In this document: piece by piece, positions 1-8,186 of the stretch | How positions within the stretch are numbered: position 1 is the first letter of the stretch | Layout: every line of letters begins with the position of its first letter | From: Lewinellaceae bacterium | Lineage (GTDB): Bacteria; Bacteroidota; Bacteroidia; Chitinophagales; Saprospiraceae | Direction of reading: 5' to 3' | Assembly (NCBI GenBank): GCA_020636075.1 | Contig: JACJYO010000001.1 | Coordinates: forward strand, 992,001-1,056,000 | DNA: 64,000 nt | Translations under genes and position numbers: made by a program | The notes under the pieces: model-generated | Database searches by the model: none | Seen by the model: only the letters and a program-made list of their open reading frames with translations | Told to the model about the DNA's origin: nothing

Positions 1-1
1 A

Positions 2-337
2 CTGGATTTTCCGATAAAAATTTCGCCGCGCTTTTCAATCGGACCCACGGTGCGCGTTTACGGGCAAACAGCAGCGCATTGGTTTCGGCCCTATGCAGCG
101 CACCAGTTGGACCAGCAGTTTTATACCTCCGACTATGACCTTTCGGCGTTCCGGAGTTACCAGCTTGGCGCGGCGCTGCACTTTTCTCCGTTCAGCCATT
201 TTGGGAAAAAACTATCTGTGGACGGCGCCAGCCTGCGATACAGCTGGTACAAGCGCAGCGATGGCCTGCAGGCGCACATGATCAATTTGGTGTTGGATAT
301 GCTGTGGAATCGCTGGAAAGGCGCTTCAAAACAATAG
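2..337 (+). CDS. DUF3570 outer-membrane protein, C-terminal fragment
   Basis: Only the last ~111 residues are in the window; the reading frame is open from base 2 and the gene begins upstream. The fragment alternates polar and hydrophobic residues like beta-strands (for example LRYSWYKRSDG, HMINLVLDMLW). It carries the phrase VYGQTAAHWF followed by YTSDYDLSAF, which I recognise from the C-terminal part of DUF3570 proteins, predicted outer-membrane barrels of Bacteroidota that usually sit beside DUF4266 lipoproteins and thioredoxin-like genes (not visible here). The function of the family is unknown. The stop codon overlaps the convergent gene on the minus strand by about 12 bases. Confidence 0.7.
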   Translation: MDFPIKISPRFSIGPTVRVYGQTAAHWFRPYAAHQLDQQFYTSDYDLSAFRSYQLGAALHFSPFSHFGKKLSVDGASLRYSWYKRSDGLQAHMINLVLDMLWNRWKGASKQ

Positions 338-670
338 CGGCGCATTGCCCAGGCCCAGCTGCCAGATAAGCGCCACGACCGACAGCACCGGGTAAAACAC
401 CTTGCGCACATAAAATTTCAACCGGGTTCGGTTTGGCTGGAAGCCCATTTTTTCAAACAAATGGGAGTAGAAGGTGGCGTCATCCGCTTCTTCCATGTTA
501 TGTCCTTCGTTCATCAGGCAGCGGCCGAAAACAGCAAACTGCACCAGGACGACCACATACACCGGCACTAAAATTTGCCAGCTGAATAAAAACGGCGCCA
601 CCCAGGCCAATGCAGTGATAAAAAAATGCAGGGCGAAGATGAAGTTAGATTTAAGGGAATTACTGTCCAT
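326..670 (-). CDS. Small integral membrane protein, paralogue of the gene at 4493
   Basis: A 114-residue protein with two hydrophobic segments near the N-terminus (about residues 12-50) and one at the C-terminus (about 90-114). The middle has the conserved stretch FAVFGRCLMNEG, then TFYSHLFEKMGFQPN. The same plan and motifs (HAVFGRCLGMD, TFYSHVFERMGFQPN, and the identical ending APLLF) occur in the gene at 4493-4837, so the two are paralogues. I do not recognise a named family, and no catalytic motif is visible. It starts 12 bases after the end of the VTT-domain gene, so the two are probably co-transcribed. Confidence 0.75.
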   Translation of the reverse strand: MDSNSLKSNFIFALHFFITALAWVAPFLFSWQILVPVYVVVLVQFAVFGRCLMNEGHNMEEADDATFYSHLFEKMGFQPNRTRLKFYVRKVFYPVLSVVALIWQLGLGNAPLLF

Positions 671-682
671 GTTGTCAAGTTT

Positions 683-1324
683 TTACGGGAGCTTAGATAC
701 TAAATCCCAATCTAACAGCTCAAATAACAATAGCCCCTGACCAATAAATCTAAGAATTCTAAACAGGCCGAATATCAGAAACCTGTTGAAAGGATATTTC
801 AATAAACTTACCGCAAGCGTTACCGTTGCAAAAGGCGAAAACGGGAAAAGGGCAGATACCGCAATAAACACGCCGCCCCACTTTTGCGTAAGCGCCGAAT
901 ATTTTTGCAGGCGCTTTTCAATAAACACCCTGGCTTTTTGCCGATTCGCTATCCAGGCCCCAATTTTATACGACACTATCCCTCCCAGGTAGGACAACAA
1001 ACCAAGCACCGTGAGCATTTCCAATGGATGATCAAATTTTTCGGCCCAGATCATAAAAAGATCGGGGGGTATCCAGCCTAAGATGGATTCCGAAATTATG
1101 AATATGGTTAAAACCTGCGCAGTGGAAAATGGAGAAACGATGCTTGAATACGTCAGATCCAAATTGATCAGAAATTTCCCGGCAATTACGACGGCAAGCA
1201 CAAGCAAGACATAGAAAAATCCAACCTTAAGCATACTTGCGGCTATGAAGGCATAATAACCGCCGGATTTAAATTGCCGGATCTGGGCACAAGTTTTATG
1301 GATAATTTGATTGAGGTATGCCAT
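683..1324 (-). CDS. VTT/DedA-type (SNARE-associated-like) membrane protein
   Basis: A 213-residue multi-spanning inner-membrane protein. The region SESILGWIPPDLFMIWA, then LGLLSYLGGIVSYKIGAWI, and later FALFPFSP-like LFPFSPFATVTLAVSL with the basic patch FRILRFIGQG, matches the layout of the VTT domain: a re-entrant loop with an acidic residue near the front and a conserved arginine/glycine region at the end. VTT proteins are lipid scramblase-like or involved in membrane homeostasis; the substrate here is not known. It lies downstream of a START-domain gene, separated by a 41-bp perfect hairpin, and directly upstream of the small membrane protein at 326-670. Confidence 0.7.
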   Translation of the reverse strand: MAYLNQIIHKTCAQIRQFKSGGYYAFIAASMLKVGFFYVLLVLAVVIAGKFLINLDLTYSSIVSPFSTAQVLTIFIISESILGWIPPDLFMIWAEKFDHPLEMLTVLGLLSYLGGIVSYKIGAWIANRQKARVFIEKRLQKYSALTQKWGGVFIAVSALFPFSPFATVTLAVSLLKYPFNRFLIFGLFRILRFIGQGLLLFELLDWDLVSKLP

Positions 1325-1384
1325 TACTTTTGGGTTTATTATTGATGTGGTAAATAATGGTTTTTGAAAAATTGGAGGCTGTCA

Positions 1385-1425
1385 GCGTATTGTCGGAGTG
1401 ACTTCAAGTCACTCCGACAATACGC
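1385..1425. repeat. Perfect 20-bp inverted repeat, REP-like hairpin
   Basis: Bases 1385-1404 and 1406-1425 are perfect reverse complements separated by a single base, with the central word GTGACTTCAAGTCAC. It lies between two minus-strand genes (stop at 1484, next start at 1324). No T-run follows it closely, so it is not a classical intrinsic terminator. The same GACT..AGTC core recurs inside rfbG (46989-47021) and in the composite element at 49795-49908, which suggests a dispersed palindromic repeat family. Confidence 0.8.
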
Positions 1426-1483
1426 GCGGGCATTATTGTTTTCACAAATCACCCTGCGTTGAGCACAATCCCGGGGCTGTCCC

Positions 1484-2158
1484 CTACTCCTGGGATCCGG
1501 AACCCAGCGCCGTCTGATCCTGTTGGGATTCCAGCTTGTTTTTCAAATTGGAAAAGGTTTTTACCGGCATATTCGCACTCACCAGATTAACGGCCCAAGC
1601 CGGCACATTTCCTCCCGGATCTATTTTTAGCACATAATCGACTTTTAAACGGCCGGAAGAAACCGGCACCGCTTTCAAACAGGAGGAATAGTCATTGATC
1701 CGGACAAGGCCTTTTTTTTCCGGTATTTGATCCGGGGCGTCCTCAATCATGATTTTCAAAAATTTGGACGCCGGGTCCAGCGTCAGTTTCAAATGCAGTA
1801 CAACATACCGGTCTGCTATGGGCCAGGGCGATTTGGCTTCGGTGTAATAGAGCAGTTCCGAATCGTTGATTTTTTTGATAAGTGTCGATTTGCTCGACGC
1901 TGCATTCCAATTTTTATAGTCGGGTACGTTTAAAACAAGGGCGGCATATTCCGATAAGGTAGATTCTACCTCGAATGTCACCCGAATGGCGTTATATGCG
2001 GAGCTGTCCTGTTTTGAGGTATACACCTTGATGCCGTCATTTTCGGCATGCAGCTTCCAGGCATGTTGTGCGTTGAGGTTTTGCACAAGGCCCAGCAGGA
2101 AAATACCAGCTATCGGCAGGAGCGCCACGGGCGTTCTGAATTGAAGTGAATTTTTCAT
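1484..2158 (-). CDS. Secreted START-domain (lipid-binding-like) protein
   Basis: A 224-residue protein with an N-terminal signal peptide (hydrophobic residues about 11-30, ending LNAQ). The remainder fits a START/SRPBCC fold: the opening WKLHAENDGIKVYTSK, a middle with YKNWNAASSKS, the phrase SPWPIADRYVVLHLKL, and a C-terminal amphipathic region. In this family the helix-grip cavity binds lipids or other hydrophobic ligands; the ligand cannot be told from sequence. It starts 21 bases after the SDR gene and belongs to the same minus-strand operon, which hints at a role with the two oxidoreductases in handling a hydrophobic substrate in the envelope (inference). Confidence 0.75.
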   Translation of the reverse strand: MKNSLQFRTPVALLPIAGIFLLGLVQNLNAQHAWKLHAENDGIKVYTSKQDSSAYNAIRVTFEVESTLSEYAALVLNVPDYKNWNAASSKSTLIKKINDSELLYYTEAKSPWPIADRYVVLHLKLTLDPASKFLKIMIEDAPDQIPEKKGLVRINDYSSCLKAVPVSSGRLKVDYVLKIDPGGNVPAWAVNLVSANMPVKTFSNLKNKLESQQDQTALGSGSQE

Positions 2159-2179
2159 GATTGGTTGGGTTTTATTCGC

Positions 2180-2977
2180 TTAGTAGCTGCTTTTGCTGTA
2201 GGCATTGAGCAAAATCCGGTGCACTACGGTCGGCGAAATTCGATTGATGAAAGCGTTTAATTTTCCGAGCATGGTGAATGTCGCCCGGGCTTGGCGGCGC
2301 TCTACCATGCGCATTAATTGACGGGCAACCTGTTTGACAGGCGCCTGTTTTATACCGTTTCGGGCGCGTTGGAGAATTGCCTGGCCATCCTTATCCAGCA
2401 ATGTTTTTTCCGGGTCATTTTCGGTAAATCCGACATAGGCCAGTCCTAGGTGCACACCGGTTTGGTGCAATTCGATGCGCATGGAATCCACCAGCCCGGT
2501 AAGCGCCATTTTTGAGCAACAATAGGCGGCATGATTGCCGATGCCATGTATGCCGGCCAGGCTGCCTATGAATAGAATACTGCCCCTGGTTTGTTTGATG
2601 TAGGGCAAGGCAGCCTGGGTCATGTACACGGAACCCATGAAATTTACATCCATAACCTGTTTGAAAACTTCGGGGTTGATCTCTTCCACAGTCGCTTTAG
2701 CTGAAATTCCGGCGTTGTTGATCAGTACATCCAGTTTGCCAAAAGCTGCTATCGTTTGCCCGATGACTTTGGCGCAGCAATCGGGTTTGGAAATATCGCC
2801 CGGGACGAATGCAACATTCAGTCCCTTAGTTTTCAACTGAGTTGCTGTTTCTTCCAGGCGGTTTTTATTTCTGCCATTCAGGACAACGATTCCCCCTAGT
2901 TTGCCAATTTCAGTAGCCAATTGGCGACCAATTCCCCGGCTGGAGCCTGTGATGAGTACTACTTTATCCTTCCACAT
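2180..2977 (-). CDS. Short-chain dehydrogenase/reductase (SDR)
   Basis: A 265-residue classical SDR. The cofactor-binding motif TGSSRGIG is at residues 10-17, NNAG at 87-90, the catalytic serine is about S139, and the YxxxK pair is Y152/K156 (YCCSK). R14 and the basic context suggest NADP(H) preference (inference). SDRs of this kind oxidise or reduce hydroxyl/keto groups; the substrate is not identifiable. The C-terminal ~60 residues, basic and hydrophobic, may associate with the membrane. The gene is 18 bases downstream of an extended-SDR gene and 21 bases upstream of the START-domain gene, so all three are likely one transcript. Confidence 0.85.
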   Translation of the reverse strand: MWKDKVVLITGSSRGIGRQLATEIGKLGGIVVLNGRNKNRLEETATQLKTKGLNVAFVPGDISKPDCCAKVIGQTIAAFGKLDVLINNAGISAKATVEEINPEVFKQVMDVNFMGSVYMTQAALPYIKQTRGSILFIGSLAGIHGIGNHAAYCCSKMALTGLVDSMRIELHQTGVHLGLAYVGFTENDPEKTLLDKDGQAILQRARNGIKQAPVKQVARQLMRMVERRQARATFTMLGKLNAFINRISPTVVHRILLNAYSKSSY

Positions 2978-2995
2978 AACTTTTATTCGTTTTTG

Positions 2996-3970
2996 TTAAC
3001 AATAACCATTGGCGCGAAACCAGGTATAGCAATCCCGGATCGCCTGTTCAACCGGCGTATGCGGGATTTTTAAGTCTTTTTTGGCTTCGTCGGAAGACAC
3101 AAATTGCAGGTCGCAGGAAATACAGGCTATCGGATAGCTGATCATGGGCTTGATATGCAACACCTTTCCGGCTGCCTCGCCCAGTAAACCGATGGTTTTG
3201 ACCAGCCAACCCGGTAATTGCATGTATGGTTCGGGAGCGCCAACCACCTTGGCCATCTTTTTAAAAAATGCCTTGTACGACAGATTTTCATTTCCGACTA
3301 CGTAGCATTTCCCATAGTGTGGTTGTTCCAGGCTATTGGCGATGGCAATAGATACGTCCTGCACATGGACGAAGTTTTTACCACCTCCGGTGAAAAAGCG
3401 CAGTTTGCCGCGGGCAAACTCCCGGATCATTTTTCCGGAGCCGGGAAGCGAATCATACGGCCCGATCATGTAAGTGGGCAATATGGCGAGCGCCGGCAGA
3501 TTCCGGGTTTTCACACTATCCAGAACGAGTTGTAAAGCCTGGTACTTGGAATCCAGGTAATCCAGTCCATACTTTTCCCCGGCATAAGCGTAGTGGGTAC
3601 CCAATTCTTTTGGCCCGTTTACCGAGCTGGCTGAACCGATGTAGATCATGGTCCGGAGCTTGAATTTCAGAACGGCATCGATAACATTTTGCGTGCCCTG
3701 AATATTGACTTTTCGAACAAATTCCGATCGGGAAGGCCAGATACTGGTGTTCGCAGCAGCATGCACGACGGCATCTACACGCTTCATCGCCTCCGTTAAG
3801 GAATCGGGGACCAGAATATCCCCGTAATATTTTTGAATTTTCAAGCCATCCAGTGTTTTGGAGCAAGAAGAAGGGTGTAAAAAAACCCGGACTTGATGTC
3901 CTCTGGAGAGCAGTAATCGCACGAGGTTACTTCCCAGTAAACCGTCGGCGCCTGTTATTAATACACGCAT
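2996..3970 (-). CDS. NAD-dependent epimerase/dehydratase family (extended SDR)
   Basis: A 324-residue extended SDR. The Rossmann motif GADGLLG is at residues 7-13, the catalytic Y138-x-x-x-K142 is in YLDSK, and S115/S116 precede it. The sequence AAANTSIWPS after strand 4, and the later GKCYVVGNENLSYKAFFKK, are typical of the dihydroflavonol-reductase/3-beta-hydroxysteroid-dehydrogenase-like branch rather than of sugar-nucleotide enzymes. It probably acts on a hydrophobic alcohol or ketone, but the substrate is unknown. It is the first gene of the minus-strand cluster running to 326. Confidence 0.8.
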   Translation of the reverse strand: MRVLITGADGLLGSNLVRLLLSRGHQVRVFLHPSSCSKTLDGLKIQKYYGDILVPDSLTEAMKRVDAVVHAAANTSIWPSRSEFVRKVNIQGTQNVIDAVLKFKLRTMIYIGSASSVNGPKELGTHYAYAGEKYGLDYLDSKYQALQLVLDSVKTRNLPALAILPTYMIGPYDSLPGSGKMIREFARGKLRFFTGGGKNFVHVQDVSIAIANSLEQPHYGKCYVVGNENLSYKAFFKKMAKVVGAPEPYMQLPGWLVKTIGLLGEAAGKVLHIKPMISYPIACISCDLQFVSSDEAKKDLKIPHTPVEQAIRDCYTWFRANGYC

Positions 3971-4492
3971 GGAATCTAAATTTTAACGGGTTTACAGATA
4001 GCACCAGCCCTCTCATATCCAAGCAGTTCATCTGATACGCTGATGTTTACAAGACATAATTCGGCTAGCGGCCGCTAACTAACAGGAAAAGACAATCGGT
4101 AGGAAATTCAATCTAACAGGACAGGTGCTCCAACCCAGGACAGGCTTTTACAATTTGGCTTTTGAAACTGCCGGAGCGAAAGTAATTGAGGGTATTTATA
4201 TTTCTGATTAAGGGGTAAGTACGTTGGATAAATCAATTTACCAGTATTAATCCGTTTTGATTTTTTTGAGATTTCCTTAGCCGTTGGCACAAATATGAAC
4301 GGGTTATCCATGGCGGCAATAGGAGTATTGTTTCAAACAAATGTCGTATTGTTTCGTGCCGTAAAAAAGGGTAGGGTTATTGTTGTGCCGCAAGGAAAAA
4401 CACAGGGTTTACTGGCTGGTTATCAGGAGTTAGCGTGTTGCACGAGGTTTTTCACAAAATTCTGTGAAATTACGGCTCAACCACATATCCCA
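3971..4492. other. 522-bp intergenic region without a supported gene
   Basis: The region lies between the start of the extended-SDR operon and the end of the small membrane gene at 4493. Short open frames exist on both strands (4108-4311 minus, 4295-4501 plus), but they overlap each other, have low-complexity composition and no recognisable domain, so I do not call them. A near-consensus -7 box for minus-strand transcription (CATATTTG, one base off TAnnTTTG) sits around 4290-4297. I see no tRNA-like cloverleaf and no long inverted repeat. Confidence 0.5.
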
Positions 4493-4837
4493 CTAGAATA
4501 ACAACGGCGCATGTCCGAGCACATATTGCCACAATACTGCCACAGCAGCGAGAAAACTGTACAGCAATTTGCGCACAACAAAGCGCACCAGTTTCTTATT
4601 TGGTTGAAAACCCATGCGCTCGAATACATGGGAGTAAAATGTGCTGCCATCTTCTTCGGATACCCCGTGGGTATCCATACCCAGGCAGCGGCCGAATACA
4701 GCATGTTGTAAAATGACTACGCCAAAAATTAATACGGTGAGCTGCCAGGAAATCAAAAAAGGAATAAACCAGGCAGAAAGTGCAATGAGCAGGTGCAGGC
4801 CAAAAAAAACGTCGTCTTTAACGGATTTGGTAAGCAT
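4493..4837 (-). CDS. Small integral membrane protein, paralogue of the gene at 326
   Basis: A 114-residue protein with the same length, topology and motifs as 326-670: a hydrophobic N-terminal half (about residues 12-48), the central HAVFGRCLGMD, TFYSHVFERMGFQPN, and a hydrophobic C-terminus ending APLLF. It has no recognised family name and no enzymatic motif. Unlike its paralogue it stands alone and has its own promoter-like box upstream (4899-4906). Two separately controlled copies within 4.5 kb suggest duplication with a change of regulation. Confidence 0.75.
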   Translation of the reverse strand: MLTKSVKDDVFFGLHLLIALSAWFIPFLISWQLTVLIFGVVILQHAVFGRCLGMDTHGVSEEDGSTFYSHVFERMGFQPNKKLVRFVVRKLLYSFLAAVAVLWQYVLGHAPLLF

Positions 4838-4898
4838 CGGGTAAAGATTTGGTTAGAAAATATACCGTAAGCCAGGGGGGATTCTTCCGTCTTGATAA

Positions 4899-4906
4899 CA
4901 AATATA
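4899..4906 (-). promoter_or_regulatory. Bacteroidota-type promoter, -7 box
   Basis: On the minus strand the bases read TATATTTG, a full match to the TAnnTTTG -7 element. An ATTGG word lies about 19 bases further upstream, a partial match to the TTTG -33 element. The start codon of the small membrane gene at 4837 is about 60 bases downstream. Confidence 0.45.
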
Positions 4907-4936
4907 ACACTTTTTTTGTGGCCCGCCAATATACTG

Positions 4937-5431
4937 TTAGCGCCGCCGTAGCCGCAAACTGTCGGCCGGATATTGCGCTTTCAGGCTGTCCATGGCGGTT
5001 TGTGCCCAGTTGATCAGATCTTGCTTTTGCCCATCTGTGAGTATGGCATCACGGTGCGTCCAGGTATAGGAATTCAGGGGCATTTCGCCCTCCCGCAGCA
5101 CTTCGATGATTTCCTCCAGTTTGTGGTTCTGTAAGGCAATCCGGCGCGTGGTGAGATCGGAAAAATTGAGGTGCCGCTTGCCTTCGTTTATATGACCGGC
5201 CAACCAGCCCGATACGGGTTGTACCGAGGCATACCAGGGGTAGCGCGTGTAATTGCTGTGGCAATCGTAACAAGCGACTTCAAGGGTGGCTTCCACCGAT
5301 TCGGGGATCGGAAATTTAGCGCGAATGTGGTTGGTTTGGTCGTTCGACTGATTCTTTTCGGGGCGGATAAATTGGCCCAGGACCAACAGGGCGAGCAGGG
5401 TCCACAAGGCAGGTTTTAAGTACTTTTTCAT
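4937..5431 (-). CDS. Haem-binding domain protein (single CxxCH)
   Basis: A 164-residue protein with an N-terminal membrane anchor or signal (about residues 6-21) and a haem c attachment motif CYDCH at residues 54-58, followed by NYTRYPWYASVQPVSGWL. That phrase is characteristic of the Bacteroidota Haem_bd domain. The C-terminal half is helical and charged, with a GEMPLNSYTW segment that may supply the distal methionine ligand (inference). It should sit in the periplasm, attached to the inner membrane, and carry one covalently bound haem. No partner redox gene is adjacent. Convergent or operon links are absent: the neighbour downstream is separated by a promoter. Confidence 0.8.
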   Translation of the reverse strand: MKKYLKPALWTLLALLVLGQFIRPEKNQSNDQTNHIRAKFPIPESVEATLEVACYDCHSNYTRYPWYASVQPVSGWLAGHINEGKRHLNFSDLTTRRIALQNHKLEEIIEVLREGEMPLNSYTWTHRDAILTDGQKQDLINWAQTAMDSLKAQYPADSLRLRRR

Positions 5432-5560
5432 GATCGTTTTTTACCAGTGAATATTGAGCAAAGATAGCAGTCCTGCGCATATTCGAGCCGGGCTTCAAAT
5501 ACACCAGGAACAAACTGAAAAACCAGCAATACACTGTAAAAGGCTATGCCTCCCGGACCC

Positions 5561-5748
5561 ATAGCCATCAACTTAATGGTTAAGAGTGGTAGGACACTTT
5601 TCAAATTGAACTTTTCCAATTTTTCTTTTCAAATTTTCAATTTCAAATCAAAAGGATGTTCACAGGATACTCTATTTGAAATTGGAGAAGAAAAATTTGA
5701 AATTTGAAAAGTTGTTCACCCCCTCTGGTTGCTAAAGTTGATGGCTAT
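5561..5748. repeat. Inverted-repeat element, TTTCAAA-rich arms
   Basis: The outer ends are a perfect 14-bp inverted repeat (5561-5574 and 5735-5748; ATAGCCATCAACTT and its complement). Inside are imperfect AT-rich arms (about 5596-5648 and 5674-5712) built of TTTTCAAATT-like words around a short core. It fills most of the 338-bp gap between the haem-binding gene and the beta-propeller gene, and I see no gene in that gap. The arm-core-arm plan resembles a miniature mobile element and could also act as a terminator for the propeller gene, which ends at 5770. Confidence 0.7.
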
Positions 5749-5769
5749 GCCCCACGAACCTTTCCAATT

Positions 5770-7977
5770 TTATTGTTTTACAAACCGGGCATGCCAATAT
5801 TCAGACTCACTTTGCACTTCAAGCAGGTAAAGCCCCGGTGGCAGCCTGTTGACATCCAGCGCCCAATTATCAGCAGAAACCTGCCTTCGAGATACCAGGT
5901 CCGTGTAGTTTTTGCCTTGCACATCCCAAATCAATACTTGCCGGATTTTTGCAGGGAAAGGCGTGGCAAACTGGATCAAATGACCCGTCGGGTTGGGAAA
6001 TACCTGAACGGCGCTTTTCGGTGTGGGAGTTGATATGGCAGAGGTGACGAATGATACTTTGGAAATCCCCGTCTCAGTACCAATCCAGGTGCTGCCGCCC
6101 GGCTCGTGCAGGATACTGGTGATCACATCGCCGGCTAAACCTGCATTGGCGCTGGTAAACACATACAGCGAATCGGCATGTACCACGCCCAGGCCACCCC
6201 GAGTACCGATCCACAACCTGCCTGCGGCGTCTTCCGCCAGACTCAAAATGGTATCATTTGGCAACGGAGAGTTGTTGGTATTCCACAGATTTGTAATTCC
6301 TCCGCCATACGCTGCCTCAAACACACCGGCATCTGTACCCAACCATACCCGGCCACTATCGCGAAACGCTACCGCGTGAAAGCGGTTGCATTGGCAATCG
6401 TCGAAGCCTGCCGGACATTCGAAGTGGATATCAATACATTCCCACTGCAGCATAGCCGGAGGGTCCGGCAGGTTGGCGTTTGGTCCCGTTCGATCCATGC
6501 GAAATTTGTCCATCCAGTAATAATCGCCCTGGGGCGAAACAAAAAAGCCCTCCAGGCCAAAGTCATTGTTGCACAAGTTTTCAAATACCCCACAGCCCAC
6601 TAATGCCGGCTCGGCCTCCAGGGCTTCCCAATGGTCGCCCTCAAACAGCCAGAACAGGCCATCGCGAAAATTGCTGGTTGCAACAACGCGCTGCCGGATG
6701 GGATCCCATTCGATTTGTTTTTGAAAGGCATAGGAAAACAAGGTATCCGGGGCGTTGAATATCGTGGTAGTACTTCCGTCCTTGCGCATATGAAAATTGC
6801 CGACGAGGAAATTCTGGGCGCCGCCGGGTTCAAAAACAGCATCTTGAATAAAGCGCAGCGAATCCCGGGAATCGTAAAACCGGTGGGTCGTCCAAACTTC
6901 CTGTTTAACCTCGGTCGTCAGGGTTTTGCCCAGCACCCAGATTTTCCCGGTAGAATCACGTTTCATCTGCCGGACTTGCGCATCGGACAACACCTTTTCT
7001 CGATGTTGATAATGGGTAAACGAATTGGATTTATACGCCGAAAAGCCTGTTTCATGGCTGAACAAAACACCATCGTTCATTCCATCCCAAACAATGTCAA
7101 AAACCTCCCGGAATCCAGGCTGGTATAAGTACATTTCCAACGCAGGTGTGCCATTGTAGCGGCACAGGCCCGACCCCGCGCCCAGGTAAATTGCTCCGTC
7201 CGGACCTGCGAACAGCCTGTTGAAAACAGCGTTGGGATAATCGTCCAATAGTGTGGAAACAGGCATAAAATTTCCATCTTGAAAGATCTGCAACACATTG
7301 CCTTTTACCACCCAAACATGCCCGGCAGTGTCTACTGCTATATCTGCCAACCGATCCCGTTCCAGGTAAACATCGTCAATGACATACGTGGCATAGGTTG
7401 TGAACAGGCTATCCTGCGGCTTACGAACAGCCAGGCCTAATCCGCTGCAGACAAAAACACTCCCGTCGGCCAGCGTACGAATGCGAAACGGTTCATCCAA
7501 CAGGGTTACAGAGCCTTTGACAAAAGCCAAGGGAAAAGCTGTCCAGGTACTGCTTCCGGCCGCTCGTGCGTAGGTTTTGTCAGCGGCGCACCAGATCGTT
7601 CCGTCGGCAGCTTGGGCAACGGAGTGTATGGTTTGACCATTGAAATGCGTTTTCCAACCGGTTTGCGTATACTCGGACAGCCCCTTGTCCGTAGCAAACC
7701 AACGCCCTCCGGTTTGATCGATCAAAATGGCGTAAACGGTATTCCCGGCCAAGCCGGCATCCATTGTCAGTTGATCAAGCAAAACGCCGTTTCGGTGGTA
7801 TTTCAATACCCCGGATTTTGCGGTGCCCAACCAAACAAATTCCCCATCCACAGCAATGGAGCGGTTGTCTTCCTGTTGAAAGAAATTACGGGTTTGAAGT
7901 GTTTGACCTTGGGAAACTAAGGGCAGAATTGCAAGGAATAGTGCAAAGGGAAATAAGCAATGCAGGTTGTTAGGCAT
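5770..7977 (-). CDS. Secreted two-component-regulator-type beta-propeller protein with T9SS sorting domain
   Basis: A 735-residue protein. Residues 1-25 form a signal peptide (ending VSQGQ). Residues about 35-640 contain repeated blades such as VWLGTAKSGVLKYH, RWFATDKGLSEY, RVWLGTDAGVFEA and RLWIGTRGGLGVV, the pattern of 'Reg_prop' ligand-sensing propellers. The last ~75 residues (VFPNPTGHLIQF ... LPPGLYLLEVQ) are a type A T9SS C-terminal sorting domain, so the protein is probably exported and anchored at the cell surface. There is no histidine kinase domain, so this is a free-standing propeller rather than a hybrid sensor. A TATATTTG box lies about 50 bases upstream of the start. Confidence 0.85.
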   Translation of the reverse strand: MPNNLHCLFPFALFLAILPLVSQGQTLQTRNFFQQEDNRSIAVDGEFVWLGTAKSGVLKYHRNGVLLDQLTMDAGLAGNTVYAILIDQTGGRWFATDKGLSEYTQTGWKTHFNGQTIHSVAQAADGTIWCAADKTYARAAGSSTWTAFPLAFVKGSVTLLDEPFRIRTLADGSVFVCSGLGLAVRKPQDSLFTTYATYVIDDVYLERDRLADIAVDTAGHVWVVKGNVLQIFQDGNFMPVSTLLDDYPNAVFNRLFAGPDGAIYLGAGSGLCRYNGTPALEMYLYQPGFREVFDIVWDGMNDGVLFSHETGFSAYKSNSFTHYQHREKVLSDAQVRQMKRDSTGKIWVLGKTLTTEVKQEVWTTHRFYDSRDSLRFIQDAVFEPGGAQNFLVGNFHMRKDGSTTTIFNAPDTLFSYAFQKQIEWDPIRQRVVATSNFRDGLFWLFEGDHWEALEAEPALVGCGVFENLCNNDFGLEGFFVSPQGDYYWMDKFRMDRTGPNANLPDPPAMLQWECIDIHFECPAGFDDCQCNRFHAVAFRDSGRVWLGTDAGVFEAAYGGGITNLWNTNNSPLPNDTILSLAEDAAGRLWIGTRGGLGVVHADSLYVFTSANAGLAGDVITSILHEPGGSTWIGTETGISKVSFVTSAISTPTPKSAVQVFPNPTGHLIQFATPFPAKIRQVLIWDVQGKNYTDLVSRRQVSADNWALDVNRLPPGLYLLEVQSESEYWHARFVKQ

Positions 7978-8026
7978 GGCAGTTATATTTCGTTAAAAAA
8001 TAAAAAAGGATATTCGGGTAACAAAA

Positions 8027-8034
8027 CAAATATA
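8027..8034 (-). promoter_or_regulatory. Bacteroidota-type promoter, -7 box
   Basis: The minus strand reads TATATTTG, an exact TAnnTTTG match, 50 bases upstream of the start of the propeller gene at 7977. No good -33 box is visible at the usual distance. Confidence 0.4.
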
Positions 8035-8160
8035 AACAGAAATCCAATAGTTCACACCTGGTAAAAGCCAAAGGGTTTAATTCGGCAAACACGCAGACTT
8101 GCTCCCAAAATATCACAAACCAAATCCCAAATAGTGTAAGTCCCGCCCCGCGAATTCCCG

Positions 8161-8168
8161 TACTTTTG
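8161..8168 (+). promoter_or_regulatory. Bacteroidota-type promoter, -7 box for the Cus operon
   Basis: The bases read TACTTTTG, matching TAnnTTTG. The box overlaps the most upstream possible TTG start (8166) of the HYC_CC_PP frame, which argues that translation begins further downstream. No clear -33 TTTG is seen. It is the likely start of transcription for the copper efflux genes that follow. Confidence 0.4.
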
Positions 8169-8186
8169 CATTCAAATTCAGGCATT

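Noticed and set aside
4108..4311. Possible 67-residue minus-strand gene
   Set aside because: It overlaps another short frame, has no recognisable domain, and its start lies on a promoter-like sequence.
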